Virus record (IMG/VR): IMGVR_UViG_3300010885_008855
Span: 1-26,779 of that record
Origin: a virus
DNA: 26,779 bases
Reading direction: 5' to 3' (one strand)
This document shows positions 17,741-24,295 of this stretch, one piece after another. Made by a program: the position numbers and the translations under genes. The notes beneath the pieces were generated by a model. That model saw only the letters and a list, made by a program, of their open reading frames with translations. It had not been told where the DNA came from and ran no database searches. Numbering within the stretch: the first letter of the stretch is position 1; the number at the start of each line of letters is the position of its first letter.

Positions 17741-17947
17741 TTACTTTGCTCCTGGGTTTGTTCCGCGTGTGCCAGAAGGCATCTTACTGTAAAGATGTGT
17801 TGAAGCATTAGGCTTCGCTGATCCAGCTTTTGGTTGGATCTTTGTCTTTTGTGTTACTACTTCAGATGAACTATGTCCACCTTGATTTGCTGGTGAAGGG
17901 ACCTTAGTTGTAAGGCTTGCCTTCATCATTGGGGCTACTTTTGCCAT
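17741..17947 (-). CDS. Small basic Ser/Pro-rich protein, 68 aa
   Basis: A 68-residue protein (MAKVAPMMKASLTTKVPSP to MPSGTRGTNPGAK), rich in Lys, Ser, Pro and Thr and probably unstructured. It directly follows the portal gene; AGGAG lies about nine bases before ATG, and the spacer from the portal stop is occupied by a hairpin. No Cys and no membrane segment. It could be an assembly or portal-associated factor; no family recognised. Confidence 0.65.
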   Translation of the reverse strand: MAKVAPMMKASLTTKVPSPANQGGHSSSEVVTQKTKIQPKAGSAKPNASTHLYSKMPSGTRGTNPGAK

Positions 17948-17972
17948 TTGTTTTTCTCCTATAGGAAGTTGT

Positions 17973-18000
17973 GAACACCAGGAACGTTAGACTGGTGTTC
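17973..18000 (-). repeat. Perfect inverted repeat with the portal stop codon in its loop
   Basis: Arms GAACACCAG (17973-17981) and CTGGTGTTC (17992-18000) are exact complements of nine bases around a ten-base loop. The portal TAA (17987-17989) lies inside the loop. No T-run follows on either strand, so it is not a standard terminator. It may modulate portal translation termination, mRNA decay or a protein binding site (inference). Confidence 0.6.
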
Positions 18001-19834
18001 TCCTGAGCACGCCTGCTGATAATGTAGGCTGACCAGAAGATGAAAGACCTGCAAGTAATGATTGCAGTGCGGGACGTCCGCCAGGTGCCATGCCCTGTTG
18101 ACCAGGTGCTACACCTTGTAGACGACCAGAAGCATTTAATCCTGGTGGTAATTGTTCCTGACCAGGTTGAGTAGGCTCCCCAGTAGGAACCTGACCTGGG
18201 GCTTGTGCCTCGCCAGCGGCTGCAACTTCTGGGGAAACTTCTGGTGCAGGTGCAGGAGCAAAAGCTGCCGCAACAACTGCTTCAATTTGTTCGCCCTTTT
18301 GGCGACCATCAATGATGGATGCCATAGCAGCCAATACCTTAGAAGGATCTTGTCCTTGCTCTACCATTGCTGGTAGTGCTTGTGCATAACCGGCGACTGC
18401 TTGCATAAGAGCATCGCGTAATTGTTCTACTTCTACTTTTTCTTCTTCCATGGTGACGTTCATTTCCCATGGCATCTGACGACGTAGGAAGTCACGAGAG
18501 ATTAACTTATCTCCACGTGCTTGTAATCCGAATACCAAGGCACGGTTTGGATCTAGTCCAGCCATCATGCCATAGGTAACATCACACCAGTAATCGCCTT
18601 GGATGGCATCTTTTGGTGTATAAGTGATTTCATAAGGAGCACCAGCATTAACGCCACGTACTTCCTTTGTAACATCACCGAATAATTTTTCATCCATCAT
18701 AAAACACATGCGCATTACATGACGGAATGTTTCAGCAAATACTGCTTGTGCTGTTTTGATCTGTGTATCAAATCCACCCATAAGGGCTTCAACGCCACGA
18801 CCTGTAACAATAGAACCTGATTGCTGACCAAGACGACCTTGTGGGTAACGTGAACCAACACGTAGTTCTTGATCTAGGCTTTGTGATTCTTGGAAGATTC
18901 CATTAGGAATATCAAGTGAAACACGGCGGATCTTTTCAGGGTTGGCTGAGCGGATAGTTGCATCAGGACCAATCTCAAGTACATTGACGTCAGAAGGTAA
19001 AGCAAACGGAGCCTGTACAGATTTCTGTGCTGCTTCTAGTTGCAATGTAGCAAAACGTGAGCGAGCAACTTGTACCCACATGATGTCATCAAACTGACCA
19101 CGTTGGTGCTCATCAGAGTCAACGCCAGGGCGAGTAGCAATAACAACTGGTAGTTCACCGAGCATGTTCTTAGCACGCTCAAGGATAAGATTCTTGCGCT
19201 CTGGGATAAAAAGAACTAGCTCGTTCTTATCTTGATAGCGGAATAGTTCTAGGCGACGCTCAGAGTTGCGGTTCTCATAAGGCCCACGGATCTCAGGCTC
19301 TAGCTCAGGGAAATCATTACATAGTTCACGTACACTCTTTTGGTAGCGACGTGTGTAGGAAATCAATTTGTTGAAACGGTCAAACTCAGGGTATGAGCCA
19401 ATGGGGTTATCAATGCGGATCATTGGGCGATTATTCTCATAATCAGGTTCAATGATAAAGGCGACCATTCCAAAGGTGATGTAGCGATCTGCGCCTGTGT
19501 ACATCTGTGTTTGAAGATTACAAGAGTCGCGGTAACCTGAAGCAATCATGGTGCGCTTATCAGCACGCTTACGAGCACGATCTGATACAGCATCTGTAGT
19601 ATCGCAGTTGAAGGCAGGTAGTGGAGCAATAACTTCTGCTACGTCACGGGCAGCAATGTCAATGAAGTTGGAGACCATTGGCTTTGGAAATTCGTCTGTA
19701 AATGCGCCAGGGAATACCTGTTGGATATTACCTTGACGGATAGACATAAGATCAGCCCAGCGGGCATCACGTTGACTATGGGCATCGCGTAACTTGCGTA
19801 CCTTGGTACCAAGTTCGTCAATATCTATTGCCAT
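17987..19834 (-). CDS. Portal protein
   Basis: A 615-residue protein from MAIDIDELGTKVRKL. Portal-type pattern: helical N-terminus (HSQRDARWADLMSIRQGN), FVDI-like helix (VSNFIDIAARDVAEVIAPLP), then DRARKRADKRTMIASGYRD, PIGSYPEFDRFNKLISYTRR and FVL-type beta blocks such as RNLILERAKNMLGELPVVIATRP; a long Gln/Glu-rich C-terminal stretch ends PGQQGMAPGGRPAL. It would form the dodecameric ring at the packaging vertex. Position right after the terminase supports this. An in-frame ATG 15 bases upstream (MGEPS) lacks a ribosome site, whereas GGGGGAA lies seven bases before 19834. The gene overlaps the terminase by 17 bases. I infer portal from size, order and motif style rather than a diagnostic residue. 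Confidence 0.85.
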   Translation of the reverse strand: MAIDIDELGTKVRKLRDAHSQRDARWADLMSIRQGNIQQVFPGAFTDEFPKPMVSNFIDIAARDVAEVIAPLPAFNCDTTDAVSDRARKRADKRTMIASGYRDSCNLQTQMYTGADRYITFGMVAFIIEPDYENNRPMIRIDNPIGSYPEFDRFNKLISYTRRYQKSVRELCNDFPELEPEIRGPYENRNSERRLELFRYQDKNELVLFIPERKNLILERAKNMLGELPVVIATRPGVDSDEHQRGQFDDIMWVQVARSRFATLQLEAAQKSVQAPFALPSDVNVLEIGPDATIRSANPEKIRRVSLDIPNGIFQESQSLDQELRVGSRYPQGRLGQQSGSIVTGRGVEALMGGFDTQIKTAQAVFAETFRHVMRMCFMMDEKLFGDVTKEVRGVNAGAPYEITYTPKDAIQGDYWCDVTYGMMAGLDPNRALVFGLQARGDKLISRDFLRRQMPWEMNVTMEEEKVEVEQLRDALMQAVAGYAQALPAMVEQGQDPSKVLAAMASIIDGRQKGEQIEAVVAAAFAPAPAPEVSPEVAAAGEAQAPGQVPTGEPTQPGQEQLPPGLNASGRLQGVAPGQQGMAPGGRPALQSLLAGLSSSGQPTLSAGVLRRTPV

Positions 19835-21737
19835 AGAAGGTTCCCCCATTAGATGCTAATTTTTCTTGAAGTCTTGCGTATTCTTCCAAATTGACTACCT
19901 TGCGTGAAGCAACTTGATGTCTTGTTGCAAACGGGTTTTTAACAAAGGAGCCGCCATAGGCTCCTGCTTGATTGATGTAATCCCGCATTTGCGTCTCTGC
20001 AAACCAGAGAGCCATTGGACCATCTTGCTTATTTTTTGTTCCTGCTGACCAAGTAATCAATTGCTCAATCAGTGACTTGATATGTTCATTGTCGGCACGA
20101 GGCAACTCCAAGAGGTTTGAACCTTTAATGTATTTGCCTTGGTTGTCCATCGTGCCGAATAGTGGGGCCATAGAGGCAACACCGAATTCAAGATCCATCT
20201 TGTTGCCACCGGTATAATGCTGCACAAGGCGGATGCCTCGCGTAGCAAGAAACTTATTGATCTGTTCGTCTTGGGTTAAGAAGAGCTGAAAGGCGTTCTT
20301 CTCAATGACCCATACCTTTGGGTTGTACTTTTCAGTCCAACTAAAGATTAGGTCGCGAATCATTTGTGGTGTAGGCGCTGGCATCCTAGATGCCTCTAGC
20401 AAGTAGCGCTTGCCCGTAATTCTATCTCCGGACATAATCACGGAGAAGGTATCACCTGACATGGCTGGGTCCATAGACGCAACGATGTACTGACTAGAAA
20501 GATTCTCAGGGTGACCTGGGGCACCTGGGATAATAGGACCGATAGATCTCATGCCACTGACAGCACCGCGTACACACTCAGGACTAAAGATTGCTGAGGA
20601 CTCAACGTCCTGCTGTTGGTAAACCATTGCCCAAGTCTTTGGGTCAATCAGACCACGACGGCGGCGTAAGTGCTCACCTGACCAGCGTGGGTATAAGCCA
20701 TTCTCATCTGGTGGTGTATCGTCAGCATCCCATGGGCGATCTGACTTAGGCCACAAGGTAACCCAATCCTTTGGATTATCTTTAAACTCAAGAACCGCTG
20801 GCATAGCCAAGTAAGTCCAAGGGGATCTGTTGTCAGGGTAACGTTCTGGGTTACGCATCTCGCGATAGAGATCCATAGGATCTACGCGGGTACCTACAAC
20901 TAAGATCTTTCCTGTGGGACCAACACGGGTAAGTACTTCTTGCTGAATCCAACGGATCTGCTTTTCGTACTCACCAGCGTTGGCTAGTGTCACGCAGTCG
21001 TCAAGGATGATTAGATCTGCACGTGCTCCATAGATCTGACCACCGATACCGAGTGCCTGAACGGTAGGGTCTTTTTCACCTGACTCGCGCTCAAGGTAGA
21101 TGGTGTCCGCTGACCACTTATCTGAGGTAGCTTTGAATCCTTCTACAGGAGCGTAGCGTCTTTGAAGTTCTGCCCATTGGGGTGAGGTAAGTCTTTGTTT
21201 AATAGCGTAAAGGAATTCTTTTGCCATTGCCTGAGTTTTGGAGACTAACTTGATTCTCACATTTGGGTCGATTACAATCCTATAGACCACATAGTCAATA
21301 GAGACCGTCATAGACTTAGCGTGTTCAGGCGGCATGTTCACCAGCACGTAATTCTTAAAGCCTTTTTCATAGGTCATGTTGCCATGGAGCCAGGCAGGCT
21401 CACCTTCTTCTAGAAGGCTTGTGATGTTTCTTTGGTGGTCAAAGGTCTGGGAGTTGAGATACTTCAGCCGGAAGTCCTCAAAAGATATATTCGCGTCATC
21501 ATCGCTGACTACGCCCTTTCGCTTCTGAATGACGCGAGAGAGATCAATAGCTTCTTTAAACTGTGGATCGCTAGAGCGATAGTACTCATAAGATTTTACT
21601 GACTTGCCGACTGCGCGGCAAGCATCCTCTACCGTGACCCCATCTTGAATGAGGGCGACCAAACGCTTTTTGGCATCTGGTGCGGACAAGGTGGCCTCTG
21701 GGGCCAGCTTGTAAGAGTTGGTAGATGGTTTAGCCAT
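19818..21737 (-). CDS. Terminase large subunit with N-terminal HTH domain
   Basis: A 639-residue packaging motor from MAKPSTNSYKLAPEA. Residues 26-70 form a helix-turn-helix (VTVEDACRAVGKSVKSYEYY, then FKEAIDLSRVIQ) like those of small terminase subunits. Residues 136-144 (PPEHAKSMT) are a Walker A variant lacking the canonical GxGKT form; LIILDD (242-247) is Walker B. The RNase H-like nuclease follows: SMDPAMSGD with Asp about 423, and VIEKNAF about 475. ATPase drives DNA into the procapsid; the nuclease cuts headful or site ends. Start 21737 is chosen because AAAGGAAAG precedes it; an in-frame ATG 63 bases upstream lacks one. It is the first gene of the leftward module. No separate small subunit gene is visible. 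Confidence 0.93.
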   Translation of the reverse strand: MAKPSTNSYKLAPEATLSAPDAKKRLVALIQDGVTVEDACRAVGKSVKSYEYYRSSDPQFKEAIDLSRVIQKRKGVVSDDDANISFEDFRLKYLNSQTFDHQRNITSLLEEGEPAWLHGNMTYEKGFKNYVLVNMPPEHAKSMTVSIDYVVYRIVIDPNVRIKLVSKTQAMAKEFLYAIKQRLTSPQWAELQRRYAPVEGFKATSDKWSADTIYLERESGEKDPTVQALGIGGQIYGARADLIILDDCVTLANAGEYEKQIRWIQQEVLTRVGPTGKILVVGTRVDPMDLYREMRNPERYPDNRSPWTYLAMPAVLEFKDNPKDWVTLWPKSDRPWDADDTPPDENGLYPRWSGEHLRRRRGLIDPKTWAMVYQQQDVESSAIFSPECVRGAVSGMRSIGPIIPGAPGHPENLSSQYIVASMDPAMSGDTFSVIMSGDRITGKRYLLEASRMPAPTPQMIRDLIFSWTEKYNPKVWVIEKNAFQLFLTQDEQINKFLATRGIRLVQHYTGGNKMDLEFGVASMAPLFGTMDNQGKYIKGSNLLELPRADNEHIKSLIEQLITWSAGTKNKQDGPMALWFAETQMRDYINQAGAYGGSFVKNPFATRHQVASRKVVNLEEYARLQEKLASNGGTFYGNRY

Positions 21738-21784
21738 TGGGGTAATCTTTCCTTTGGATAAGATAGTTCTATCCCACTGCGAAG

Positions 21785-21871
21785 CATTGCCTATGGGCAA
21801 TGTTGTGGGTAAGATTGGGGGCGCTTTATGCGCCCTACCCTATGGGGTAAAAGCAGGGCCACAAGCCCTGC
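21785..21871. repeat. Three closely spaced GC-rich hairpins upstream of terminase
   Basis: Hairpin 1: CATTGCC 21785-21791 with GGCAATG 21796-21802. Hairpin 2: GGGCGC 21819-21824 with GCGCCC 21830-21835. Hairpin 3: GCAGGGC 21853-21859 with GCCCTGC 21865-21871, loop CACAA. All stems are perfect. They lie in the probable 5' leader of the terminase transcript, so they could be regulatory leader structures, a terminase recognition (pac or cos-like) site, or an ncRNA. No direct evidence separates these. Confidence 0.55.
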
Positions 21872-21964
21872 GAAGGTTCGTCTCTTTGTCAACCTCGCTG
21901 TGAGGCTCGGTGTGCCAAGAGCCGAACGGGGCGGTGATTTATTTTATCCCCTATATATACTAAG

Positions 21965-21989
21965 GCGGGATAAGATCGGTTTATCCCGC
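21965..21989. repeat. Nine-base perfect inverted repeat, possible bidirectional operator
   Basis: GCGGGATAA (21965-21973) and TTATCCCGC (21981-21989) flank a seven-base loop. A further TTATCCC lies about 21944-21950, so GGGATAA can pair with either copy. There is no T-run, so a protein-binding operator or mutually exclusive RNA structure is more likely than a terminator (inference). Confidence 0.5.
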
Positions 21990-22116
21990 ATTGAGGTGTG
22001 TGATGTTAGTCACATAGTAACATAACCAGTATTTTACGCTTATATTTATAAAAAATATTTTGGTTGATAGTAGGGAGGGGGAGGGGCAAAAGTTAAAAAG
22101 GGGCGGGTCGTTGTCT

Positions 22117-22155
22117 AACCCTCTACCTTACCTTGAGGGTTTTAATTATTCTTTG
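22117..22155 (+). terminator. Weak rightward terminator-like hairpin
   Basis: AACCCTC (22117-22123) pairs with GAGGGTT (22135-22141) over seven bases with an 11-base loop, followed on the plus strand by TTAATTATTCTTT. It could stop any rightward read-through ahead of the early promoter. Short stem and imperfect U-tract keep confidence low. Confidence 0.35.
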
Positions 22156-22194
22156 CCGGTGGATAGATAAAAGATAACCCATATTTTTTAACCC

Positions 22195-22225
22195 GTTAAA
22201 CCGGTACTAATGCCGGCGGTTTAAC
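22195..22225. repeat. Eight-base inverted repeat in the intergenic region
   Basis: GTTAAACC (22195-22202) and GGTTTAAC (22218-22225) are exact complements around a 15-base centre that itself contains GCCGGC. No U-tract follows. Possible operator or origin-associated palindrome; nothing in the sequence decides between these. Confidence 0.45.
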
Positions 22226-22413
22226 CCTATACCGGGGCCTTAATTGGCCATTGATCCCCTTTTAAGATCGGTTTACGTTAGTGTGCGGTAGATAGTCAAC
22301 TATAGATTCAACCCCTAATCGGGCCATGCCCCGGGCCCCTAGCCATGCCAGGATCGGACTAGCTCCCCGGATCCCCTGGCGTAAAGTGTGACCCAATTCA
22401 CGGCGCGTCGCTA

Positions 22414-22443
22414 TTGACAAGCGTGATTCCCCGCGTGTATCTT
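22414..22443 (+). promoter_or_regulatory. Early promoter, TTGACA-N18-TATCTT
   Basis: A perfect -35 TTGACA (22414-22419) and -10 TATCTT (22438-22443) are 18 bases apart. The start codon of the first early gene is 44 bases downstream, giving a leader of roughly 37 bases that carries a small hairpin (ATCGG/CCGAT) and GGAAGGA. GCGTG is directly repeated within the spacer (22421-22425, 22433-22437). It is the first of three similar leader units. Confidence 0.65.
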
Positions 22444-22486
22444 TCACTTATCGGTAACAAGGCCGATATATTGGAAGGATAAAAGA

Positions 22487-22642
22487 ATGAGCAGAATGTC
22501 AATAAATACAGAACTTGATGGATACGATTATGATAATCAAGCATGGTACAAGAATGGTGTCTATGTCCGCTGCGGCCATCCCGATACCATGAATTGCGAA
22601 TGTTATGGCAAGATCCATGAAGGCCAGAAGGTGAGCGCATAA
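22487..22642 (+). CDS. 51-aa Cys/His micro-protein, first early gene
   Basis: MSRMSINTELDGYDYDNQAW, then YVRCGHPDTMNCECYG and IHEGQKVSA. Residues 29-39 form a CxH...CxC cluster (RCGH, NCECY) that could bind zinc. The CxCYGxxHEG ending is a pattern I recall from small actinobacteriophage proteins. GGAAGGA lies seven bases before ATG and a good promoter lies upstream, so this is very likely expressed early. One base separates it from the next gene. Function unknown; host-modulating roles are common for such genes. Confidence 0.7.
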   Translation: MSRMSINTELDGYDYDNQAWYKNGVYVRCGHPDTMNCECYGKIHEGQKVSA

Positions 22643-22643
22643 C

Positions 22644-22754
22644 ATGAGAATTTCAACTAAAGCTAAGTGCGTAGAATGTTCCCGTGTCTTTGATCTATTG
22701 AATGATCTAGACGCGGCAGAATGGGCCTATGGCCATGATTGCGAGGATATTTAA
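22644..22754 (+). CDS. 36-aa zinc-knuckle micro-protein
   Basis: MRISTKAKCVECSRVFDLLN, then DAAEWAYGHDCEDI. Cys9, Cys12, His31 and Cys33 give a CxxC...HxC zinc site. The pattern CxxC, F.LL, EW.YGHDCE is one I recall from many short actinobacteriophage proteins and from zinc ribbons attached to phage DNA enzymes. The upstream gene ends with AGAAGGTGAGCG, which offers AAGGTGAG as ribosome site. Its stop is one base from the next ATG. Possible nucleic-acid or protein adaptor. Confidence 0.7.
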   Translation: MRISTKAKCVECSRVFDLLNDLDAAEWAYGHDCEDI

Positions 22755-22755
22755 C

Positions 22756-23127
22756 ATGGCCCGCACTAAGGAGCAAAAGTCCGCTTTCATTCAAGAATTA
22801 AAGGCCGCCGCCGCGGCCCTAGAAGATCAAGGCCTAGAGATCCCGTTCCGCTTAGCGGGCCGATTCTCGCCTAATAATTGTCTGATGATCCTAAGCCAGG
22901 ACCCGGCGGCCACTAATTGCGCCGGTTTCCATGAGTGGCGCAAGGCCGGCAGAATCGTACGCAAGGGAAGCAAGGGAAGCGCTATCCTGGTACCGCTAGG
23001 CATATATACCGATGACGCCGGCAGTGAGCGCATGACGTTCACGTGGCGTTATGTCTTTGACGTACGCGATACTGATCCAATAGCTGAGGATAGTCCGACA
23101 CGCTTACGCGATCTCGCTAACGCTTAA
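22756..23127 (+). CDS. Stand-alone ArdC-like N-terminal (ssDNA-binding) domain protein
   Basis: A 123-residue protein from MARTKEQKSAF. Residues 36-80 match the ArdC N-terminal pattern: RFSPNNCLMILSQDP, ATNCAGFHEWRKAG, then RIVRKGSKGSAILVP; residues 97-107 (WRYVFDVRDTD) match its characteristic YVFDV-TD strand. In plasmid ArdC this ssDNA-binding domain precedes a metallopeptidase and protects incoming DNA from restriction; here the peptidase is absent and the protein ends just after the domain. An anti-restriction or ssDNA-handling role early in infection is likely (family inference). An in-frame ATG 27 bases upstream overlaps the preceding gene and lacks a ribosome site. Confidence 0.8.
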   Translation: MARTKEQKSAFIQELKAAAAALEDQGLEIPFRLAGRFSPNNCLMILSQDPAATNCAGFHEWRKAGRIVRKGSKGSAILVPLGIYTDDAGSERMTFTWRYVFDVRDTDPIAEDSPTRLRDLANA

Positions 23128-23129
23128 CT

Positions 23130-23208
23130 ATTGACTTATGCGCTAGGGCCGATTACCCTAGCGTATAGGCCGGTAGATAACCGGATAAGATCATGGAAGG
23201 ATCTAAGA
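23130..23208 (+). promoter_or_regulatory. Leader unit 2: TTGACT-N17-TACCCT with 12-bp hairpin and GGAAGGA
   Basis: ATTGACT begins three bases after the ArdC-like stop. TTGACT (23131-23136) and TACCCT (23154-23159) are 17 bases apart. Arms 23137-23148 and 23156-23167 form a 12-pair stem with one G-U, loop seven. A second small hairpin (CCGGT/ACCGG) precedes GGAAGGA, which lies seven bases before the next ATG. Promoter, attenuator or both; shared layout with units at 22413 and 24214. Confidence 0.6.
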
Positions 23209-23382
23209 ATGGCTAAGTCAATTAAGGTGCACCTAATTATGTCGGATCTTGCCGGCGTAGAATGGGTAAACGTAGAGACTACAGAAGCTAAGGCTAAGGC
23301 CCTAGTTAAGCAGTATCAGAAAGATAATCAAGCACTAGGCACGCCGGCACTACGCGCCACGTTTAAGCCGGTGGCGGCATGA
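23209..23382 (+). CDS. 57-aa basic unknown protein
   Basis: MAKSIKVHLIMSDLAGVEWV, then TTEAKAKALVKQYQKDNQ and ATFKPVAA. The likely fold is beta, then helix, then beta. GGAAGGA sits seven bases before this ATG; the longer reading frame beginning further upstream would run through leader unit 2 and has no ribosome site, so it is rejected. The stop overlaps the next start as ATGA. No Cys or membrane segment. The beta-helix-beta outline resembles the small paralogous proteins near the right edge, though sequence similarity is weak. Confidence 0.7.
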   Translation: MAKSIKVHLIMSDLAGVEWVNVETTEAKAKALVKQYQKDNQALGTPALRATFKPVAA

Positions 23383-23894
23383 GTGCGTTCATGGTAAACA
23401 CTGACACGCTAGACCTATTGGCCAGCGTGGCCACGCTATACGACACGCAACACACTACCTACGTATATCTAGAATCGGATCAAGCCGGGCCTACGCAAGG
23501 CCTAAACCTAGTAACCGGCACCTATGGCGAGCGTTACGTGGAGATACGCGGCGGGGATGAGGATAGTATCGTGCGCGAGCTTTGGCACGCTAATAAGGTA
23601 AGCCTAGAAGCGCGTTACGATGACCCTAACGGCCTTATCCATGATGACCTAGTCCAAGATACATGGCGGCCCGTCTATGACGTGCCACTGCCGGCGATCC
23701 TGGGAGCTATCGCGTGTTATGAGTACCAAGCATGCGAGAGTAATACCTGGCGCTATTCATTCGCTAAAGCCTATTGTGAAGCTATTAGGCGCAAGGTTTG
23801 CGGCCTAATATCCGATGGGCATTGGGAGTTTACCCTACCGGCTAACTATGTAAGGCCCGTGTCTCTTATGTCTATGATGAGGGACCCACGATGA
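23379..23894 (+). CDS. Actinobacterial/phage-type unknown protein, 171 aa
   Basis: A 171-residue soluble protein (MSAFMVNTDTLDLLASVATL; central VRELWHANKVSLEARYDDP; C-terminal LGAIACYEYQACESNTWRYS, then AKAYCEAIRRKV). The start MSAF-V-TLD and the CYEYQxCE-W motif recall a family of unnamed proteins common on actinobacterial plasmids and phages; no function is known to me. Four-base overlaps with both neighbours (ATGA, ATGAG) make it part of a coupled unit. No signal peptide. It is the strongest host-lineage marker in the early block, by recollection rather than search. Confidence 0.75.
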   Translation: MSAFMVNTDTLDLLASVATLYDTQHTTYVYLESDQAGPTQGLNLVTGTYGERYVEIRGGDEDSIVRELWHANKVSLEARYDDPNGLIHDDLVQDTWRPVYDVPLPAILGAIACYEYQACESNTWRYSFAKAYCEAIRRKVCGLISDGHWEFTLPANYVRPVSLMSMMRDPR

Positions 23895-24073
23895 GAAGCC
23901 GCGCCTATTACCGGACCCGGACACTAGTACGCGCCCTATTCTGGCTCACCCTAACCCTGCTCATAGTGGCAGGGATAGCGGGGCTTCTCTACCTTGTAGA
24001 TCATGTAAATTACATGGGCGCGGGTAAATGGTGCTTTCATAGCTTGATCGTATGCGATTTTGGGGGTAAGTAA
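23891..24073 (+). CDS. Small single-pass membrane protein, 60 aa
   Basis: MRSRAYYRTRTLVRALFW with five Arg, then a hydrophobic segment of about 22 residues (residues about 15-36, FWLTLTLLIVAGIAGLLYLV) and a short tail with two Cys (WCFHSLIVCDFGGK). The positive-inside rule places the Arg-rich N-terminus in the cytoplasm. Superinfection exclusion, membrane remodelling or a small holin are possible; no lysis enzyme lies next to it, so a holin is not favoured. Coupled upstream by ATGA and downstream by TAATG. Confidence 0.7.
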   Translation: MRSRAYYRTRTLVRALFWLTLTLLIVAGIAGLLYLVDHVNYMGAGKWCFHSLIVCDFGGK

Positions 24074-24210
24074 TGGATAAATGCCGATTTTGCGGGCTTC
24101 GTGGGCTTGTCCTGTCTACGATTAACGCGGATTTTGTCTGCGAACATTGTGGAGAGTGGCAGGATTTAATTCTTAACTCTACTTATTATCCGACAGGATA
24201 CAGGGGCTAG
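24073..24210 (+). CDS. 45-aa zinc-ribbon micro-protein
   Basis: MDKCRFCGLRGLVLSTINAD, then FVCEHCGEWQDLIL and YYPTGYRG. Cys4, Cys7, Cys23 and Cys26 give a complete CxxC...CxxC zinc ribbon. The ATG overlaps the TAA of the membrane protein gene (TAATG), with GGGGGTAAG before it. It is the last gene of the second leader unit, and its stop lies three bases before the ATTGACT of the third. Function unknown. Confidence 0.72.
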   Translation: MDKCRFCGLRGLVLSTINADFVCEHCGEWQDLILNSTYYPTGYRG

Positions 24211-24213
24211 GTT

Positions 24214-24295
24214 ATTGACTAGGGGAGAGGGTAGCTGTACCCTCTCTCTTAGCCTCTTACCTAAAGAGGAAAACTATCGGAAGGGAAACCGACAA
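24214..24295 (+). promoter_or_regulatory. Leader unit 3: TTGACT-N17-TACCCT with 11-bp hairpin and GGAAGG
   Basis: TTGACT (24215-24220) and TACCCT (24238-24243) are 17 bases apart, as in unit 2. Arms 24223-24233 and 24238-24248 form an 11-pair stem (one G-U) with loop GCTG. A second hairpin, CCTCTT/AAGAGG, precedes GGAAGG, which lies eleven bases before ATG. It introduces the third early cistron group and coincides with a sharp change in base composition. Confidence 0.6.

Larger units (their letters stand above)
21738..22486. other. Divergent intergenic region between virion and early modules
   Basis: About 750 bases without a supportable gene. It contains, left to right, a cluster of GC-rich hairpins (21785-21871), an AT-rich stretch with TATATATACT (21950-21961), a nine-base perfect inverted repeat (21965-21989), a purine-rich run GTAGGGAGGGGGAGGGG (about 22070-22086), a hairpin followed by T-rich sequence (22117-22155), an eight-base inverted repeat (22195-22225), GC-rich palindromes (22320-22380) and a rightward promoter (22414-22443). 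The two gene modules diverge from here, so it must hold promoters in both directions. A replication origin or packaging site is possible but unproven. Confidence 0.75.

Noticed and set aside
21864-21892. Possible leftward late promoter TTGACA at 21892-21887
   Set aside because: The -35 is perfect on the minus strand, but the hexamer 17 bases on is AGGGCT and other spacings are no better; too weak to list, although some leftward promoter must exist nearby.
21828-22025. Plus-strand 65-codon frame upstream of the early genes
   Set aside because: No ribosome site, crosses several hairpins, and its composition is that of structured non-coding DNA.
22294-22299. Minus-strand TTGACT as a late promoter
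   Set aside because: At 17-18 bases the -10 would be GTAAAC or TAAACC, a poor match, and it lies about 560 bases from the terminase start.
22262-22447. Minus-strand 61-codon frame in the intergenic region
   Set aside because: Starts with GTG, has no ribosome site, is Arg-rich from GC-rich palindromes and runs through the early promoter.
21738-22486. tRNA gene in the divergent region
   Set aside because: Hairpins are present, but I find no convincing T-loop (GGTTCGANTCC) with a matching acceptor stem on either strand.
23891-24073. Holin call for the 60-aa membrane protein
   Set aside because: Single membrane segment and Arg-rich start are compatible, but no endolysin is nearby and it lies among early genes.
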